The notes under the pieces were generated by a model. It searched no databases. It was not told the origin of the DNA and was given only the letters and a program-made list of their open reading frames with translations. From assembly GCA_036584525.1 (NCBI GenBank), contig JAZHDG010000035.1, positions 1 through 64,000 on the forward strand: a stretch of 64,000 nt of DNA, written 5' to 3'. The position numbers and the translations under genes are program-made. Below, in pieces: positions 61,845-64,000 of the stretch. Position 1 is the first letter of the stretch. Every line of letters starts with the position of its first letter. This DNA is from UBA6181 sp016934015. Its GTDB lineage: Bacteria > Bacillota_I > Bacilli_A > Acholeplasmatales > Acholeplasmataceae.

Positions 61845-63031
61845 TACTCATTAAATCCTTCTAAGCTTTTTAGAACTTCACTAATACGTTCAATAGCTTG
61901 GTCGATTTGTTCTTTCGTATGTGTTGCTGTATAACTCGTACGAATCAAGCATTCACCGATAGGTGTTGCCGGTGGAATAACTGGATTCACATATACACCT
62001 TGTTCAAATAATTTATTACATGCGACCATCGTGCGCATCGGCATATAAGTATAAATGGGGATAATGGGTGTTTTAGAATCTTTGATTTTTAGCCCCTTAG
62101 CTTTTAATCCCTGACGCATATATTCTGAAATGTCATGAAGTGCTTTAACACGTTCAGGTTCGCGTTTTAAAATTCTTAAGGCTTGGAGTGCTGCAGCAGC
62201 ATTAGATGCTGGAATTGCTGCAGAAAATATATAAGGTCTTGAATTATGACGAATATAATCGACAACTTCATGACTAGCTGCAACATAACCACCTAAACTT
62301 GCAAGTGATTTAGAAAATGTTCCCATAATAATATCTACTTCGTTTTCAAGCCCAAAATGTTCAGCTGTGCCTCGCCCACATTCACCCATTACGCCTAAAC
62401 CATGGGCATCATCGACCATCACACGTGCACCATATTTTTTGGCAAGTGCAACAATTTCTGGAAGTTTAGCAATTTCACCGCTCATTGAAAAAACACCATC
62501 AGTGATGATTAATTTCCCTTTGTTTTCTGAAGCTTTAGCAAGCTTTTCTTCTAAATCATTCATATCTGAATGTTCAAAACGAACAACCTCTGCATAACTT
62601 AATCTTGTACCATCATAGATGGATGCATGATTTTCTTTGTCAGAAAAAATAATATCATTTCTTCCGGCAACAGCTGAAATAATACCGAGATTACTTTGAA
62701 ATCCTGTACTAAAGATTGTACAATCTTCTTTGTTTAAAAACTCAGCAAGTTCAGCTTCAAATTGCTTATGCAAATTGAGTGTACCGTTTAAAAACCGGGA
62801 TCCAGAAACCCCAGTACCATATTTTAATGTCGCGTCAACAGCAGCTTGAATAACTTCAGGATGAGAAGTTAATCCGAGATAGTTATTAGAACCAATCATG
62901 ATGACTTCTCTACCTTCCATGTGAACTACTGTATCTTGTTTACTCGTAAGTTCATGAAAGTAAGGATAATATCCTGCTTCTTTTGCTTTTTTCGCTGTAT
63001 CATATGCGTAAATTTTCTTAAATAAATCCAT
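61844..63031 (-). CDS. alpha-oxoamine synthase, candidate serine palmitoyltransferase
   Basis: PLP enzyme of 395 residues in the family of 2-amino-3-ketobutyrate CoA ligase, AONS (BioF) and serine palmitoyltransferase. Motifs: GSNNYLGLTSHPEV (about 47-60), GTGVSGSRFLNGTL, DDAHGLGVMGECGRGT with the PLP Asp, and the Schiff-base Lys in GTFSKSLASLGG (about 239). The N-terminal GYYPYFHEL and the C-terminal VNPVIPPATP and RTSYTATHTKEQ resemble bacterial serine palmitoyltransferases more than BioF. No bio genes or threonine dehydrogenase are adjacent. The exact substrate is inference from motifs and the coupled SDR gene. Confidence 0.75.
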   Translation of the reverse strand: MDLFKKIYAYDTAKKAKEAGYYPYFHELTSKQDTVVHMEGREVIMIGSNNYLGLTSHPEVIQAAVDATLKYGTGVSGSRFLNGTLNLHKQFEAELAEFLNKEDCTIFSTGFQSNLGIISAVAGRNDIIFSDKENHASIYDGTRLSYAEVVRFEHSDMNDLEEKLAKASENKGKLIITDGVFSMSGEIAKLPEIVALAKKYGARVMVDDAHGLGVMGECGRGTAEHFGLENEVDIIMGTFSKSLASLGGYVAASHEVVDYIRHNSRPYIFSAAIPASNAAAALQALRILKREPERVKALHDISEYMRQGLKAKGLKIKDSKTPIIPIYTYMPMRTMVACNKLFEQGVYVNPVIPPATPIGECLIRTSYTATHTKEQIDQAIERISEVLKSLEGFNE

Positions 63032-63129
63032 GTCTATTCCTCATTTCAAAAAACGCCTAAATCTATTATAATACACAACCAATGATTTTGGCCAATAAAA
63101 ACGACAAAACATTAAGGTGACATAAAAAA

Positions 63130-63146
63130 AGGATATTAAATATCCT
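63130..63146 (-). terminator. terminator of psuG
   Basis: AGGATAT and ATATCCT form a 7 bp stem overlapping the psuG stop; on the minus strand a run of six or more T follows. Confidence 0.75.
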
Positions 63147-64000
63147 CTTTTTTAGACGTTTTATATTTTTCATATTCGACTGCAATCTTTGATGCAATCA
63201 AAGCGTTGCTATAGACTAATTCAAGATTTGCATCAAGACTTTGACCTTCAGTTAAATCTTTTATTTTAGCTAACAAAAATGGTGTGGTCTCTTTTCCATA
63301 AATTCCTTTTTCTTTCGCTTCTTGAAGGGCTTTTTCAATCATTTTTTCGATATCTTTTCGATTCATCGAGTATTCTTCGGGTATTGGATTCGCAATCAAT
63401 ACACCACCTTTTAAACCAATATTCCATTTTGCGTGCATCAGAGCGGCAATGTCTTTTGCATCTTTCATCAAATAATCTAATTCTAGACCACTATCTTTCG
63501 TGTAAAACGCTGGTAGTTCTTTGGTTTGATATCCCAATACTTCAACGCCTTTTGTTTCTAAATATTCAAGGGTTAATTTTAAATCTAAAATTGCTTTAGC
63601 ACCAGCACAAATTACGGCAACATTAATCTCTGAAAGTTCTTCTAAATCTCTTGAAATATCAAAAGTAATTTGACCTTCTCGATGGACCCCACCAATGCCG
63701 CCAGTCGCAAATATTTTAATACCCGCCATATTCGCAGCTAACATCGTCCCAGAAACAGTCGTTGCACCATCTCTTTTTTGAGATAAAACGTAACCAAAGT
63801 CTCTTTTACTCACTTTAATCACATCTTTGGCTTGTGCTAGATATTCAATTTCATCATCAGTTAAACCAATTTTAATAACACCGTGTATAATAGCAATCGT
63901 TGCAGGAATCGCACCTTCATTTCGTATAATTGATTCAACTTTTTTTGCCATCTTGACATTTTCAGGATATGGCATACCGTGTGTAATAATAGTTGATTCA
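63136..64000 (-). CDS. psuG: pseudouridine-5'-phosphate glycosidase, 5' end outside window
   Basis: Splits pseudouridine-5'-phosphate into uracil and ribose-5-phosphate. The frame does not begin at the first ATG (63975): upstream codons to the window edge read ESTIITHG, which joins MPYPENV into the conserved PsuG stretch, so the real start lies beyond the window. Other motifs: GTTVSGTM-like ATTVSGTMLAANMAGI, FATGGIGGVHR, the Lys/Asp region GAKAILDLKLTLEYLE with ETKGVEVLGY, and LLAKIKDLTEGQSLDANLEL near the end (LTEGQSLDANLEL). The released uracil could feed upp. psuK and a transporter, often adjacent, are not visible. Confidence 0.93.
   Translation of the reverse strand, partial: ESTIITHGMPYPENVKMAKKVESIIRNEGAIPATIAIIHGVIKIGLTDDEIEYLAQAKDVIKVSKRDFGYVLSQKRDGATTVSGTMLAANMAGIKIFATGGIGGVHREGQITFDISRDLEELSEINVAVICAGAKAILDLKLTLEYLETKGVEVLGYQTKELPAFYTKDSGLELDYLMKDAKDIAALMHAKWNIGLKGGVLIANPIPEEYSMNRKDIEKMIEKALQEAKEKGIYGKETTPFLLAKIKDLTEGQSLDANLELVYSNALIASKIAVEYEKYKTSKKEDI

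Noticed and set aside
1..64000. UGA read as tryptophan, as in Mycoplasma
   Set aside because: Several genes end properly at TGA (plsX at 13030, aroA at 18077, the ABC half-exporter at 7822), and full-length proteins contain no in-frame TGA.
1..64000. CRISPR arrays, tRNA or rRNA genes, prophage or insertion sequences
   Set aside because: No regularly spaced repeats, no cloverleaf with a CCA-type end, and no integrase, transposase or phage proteins were recognised; gaps between genes are all under 250 bases.

Overview
The window comes from a low-GC bacterium of the Firmicutes/Mollicutes lineage. Gene order is Bacillus-like: recG-plsX-rnc, dnaD-nth, rpiB-upp-atp, prfA-prmC-ywlC, rpsF-ssb-rpsR, gdpP-rplI-dnaB, rpsL-rpsG-fusA-tuf. 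UGA is a true stop codon (plsX, aroA and the first ABC half-exporter end in TGA), so this is not a Mycoplasma with a recoded genetic code. The short DnaE, compact operons with 1-11 nt overlaps and AT-rich DNA suggest an Acholeplasmatales/Izemoplasmatales-like organism; this placement is inference. Almost all genes lie on the minus strand. No tRNA, rRNA, CRISPR array, prophage or insertion sequence was seen.

Layout, left to right. 1-3.3 kb: the end of an unknown gene and dnaE. 3.3-11 kb: flavodoxin, a membrane-anchored surface protein of about seven Ig-like repeats, a heterodimeric ABC exporter and its upstream XRE/TPR regulator. 11-16 kb: nth, dnaD, rnc, plsX, recG. 16-22.4 kb: an overlapping aromatic operon (DAHP synthase, TyrA, AroB, AroA, chorismate mutase, AroE, AroC) behind a leader that looks like a transcription attenuator. 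22.4-25.3 kb: a MocR-type regulator divergent from pdxST. 25.3-35.2 kb: mscL, degV, a HAD phosphatase, rlmH, walJ, a 974-residue lipoprotein, a small cytosolic protein, yhaM, cca, yigZ. 35.1-43.2 kb: a complete F1Fo ATPase operon with upp and rpiB upstream and a DUF1146 small gene at its end. 43.3-47.8 kb: typA, ywlC, prmC, prfA. 47.9-55.7 kb: dps, dnaB, a gdpP-rplI fusion ORF, rpsR-ssb-rpsF, pncC, an HtrA-like lipoprotein protease, tatD. 55.9-60.4 kb: the str operon. 60.4-64 kb: a short FNT channel, a short-chain dehydrogenase, an alpha-oxoamine synthase and the 3' part of psuG.

Points most worth following: (i) GdpP, the c-di-AMP phosphodiesterase, and ribosomal protein L9 form one uninterrupted reading frame that keeps an internal ribosome binding site for L9; (ii) an alpha-oxoamine synthase and SDR pair that may start sphingoid base synthesis; (iii) an ATPase c subunit with a complete Na+-binding signature; (iv) an unclassified attenuator-like leader on the aromatic operon; (v) a DUF1146 gene with a strong ribosome binding site but an apparent ATC start codon.
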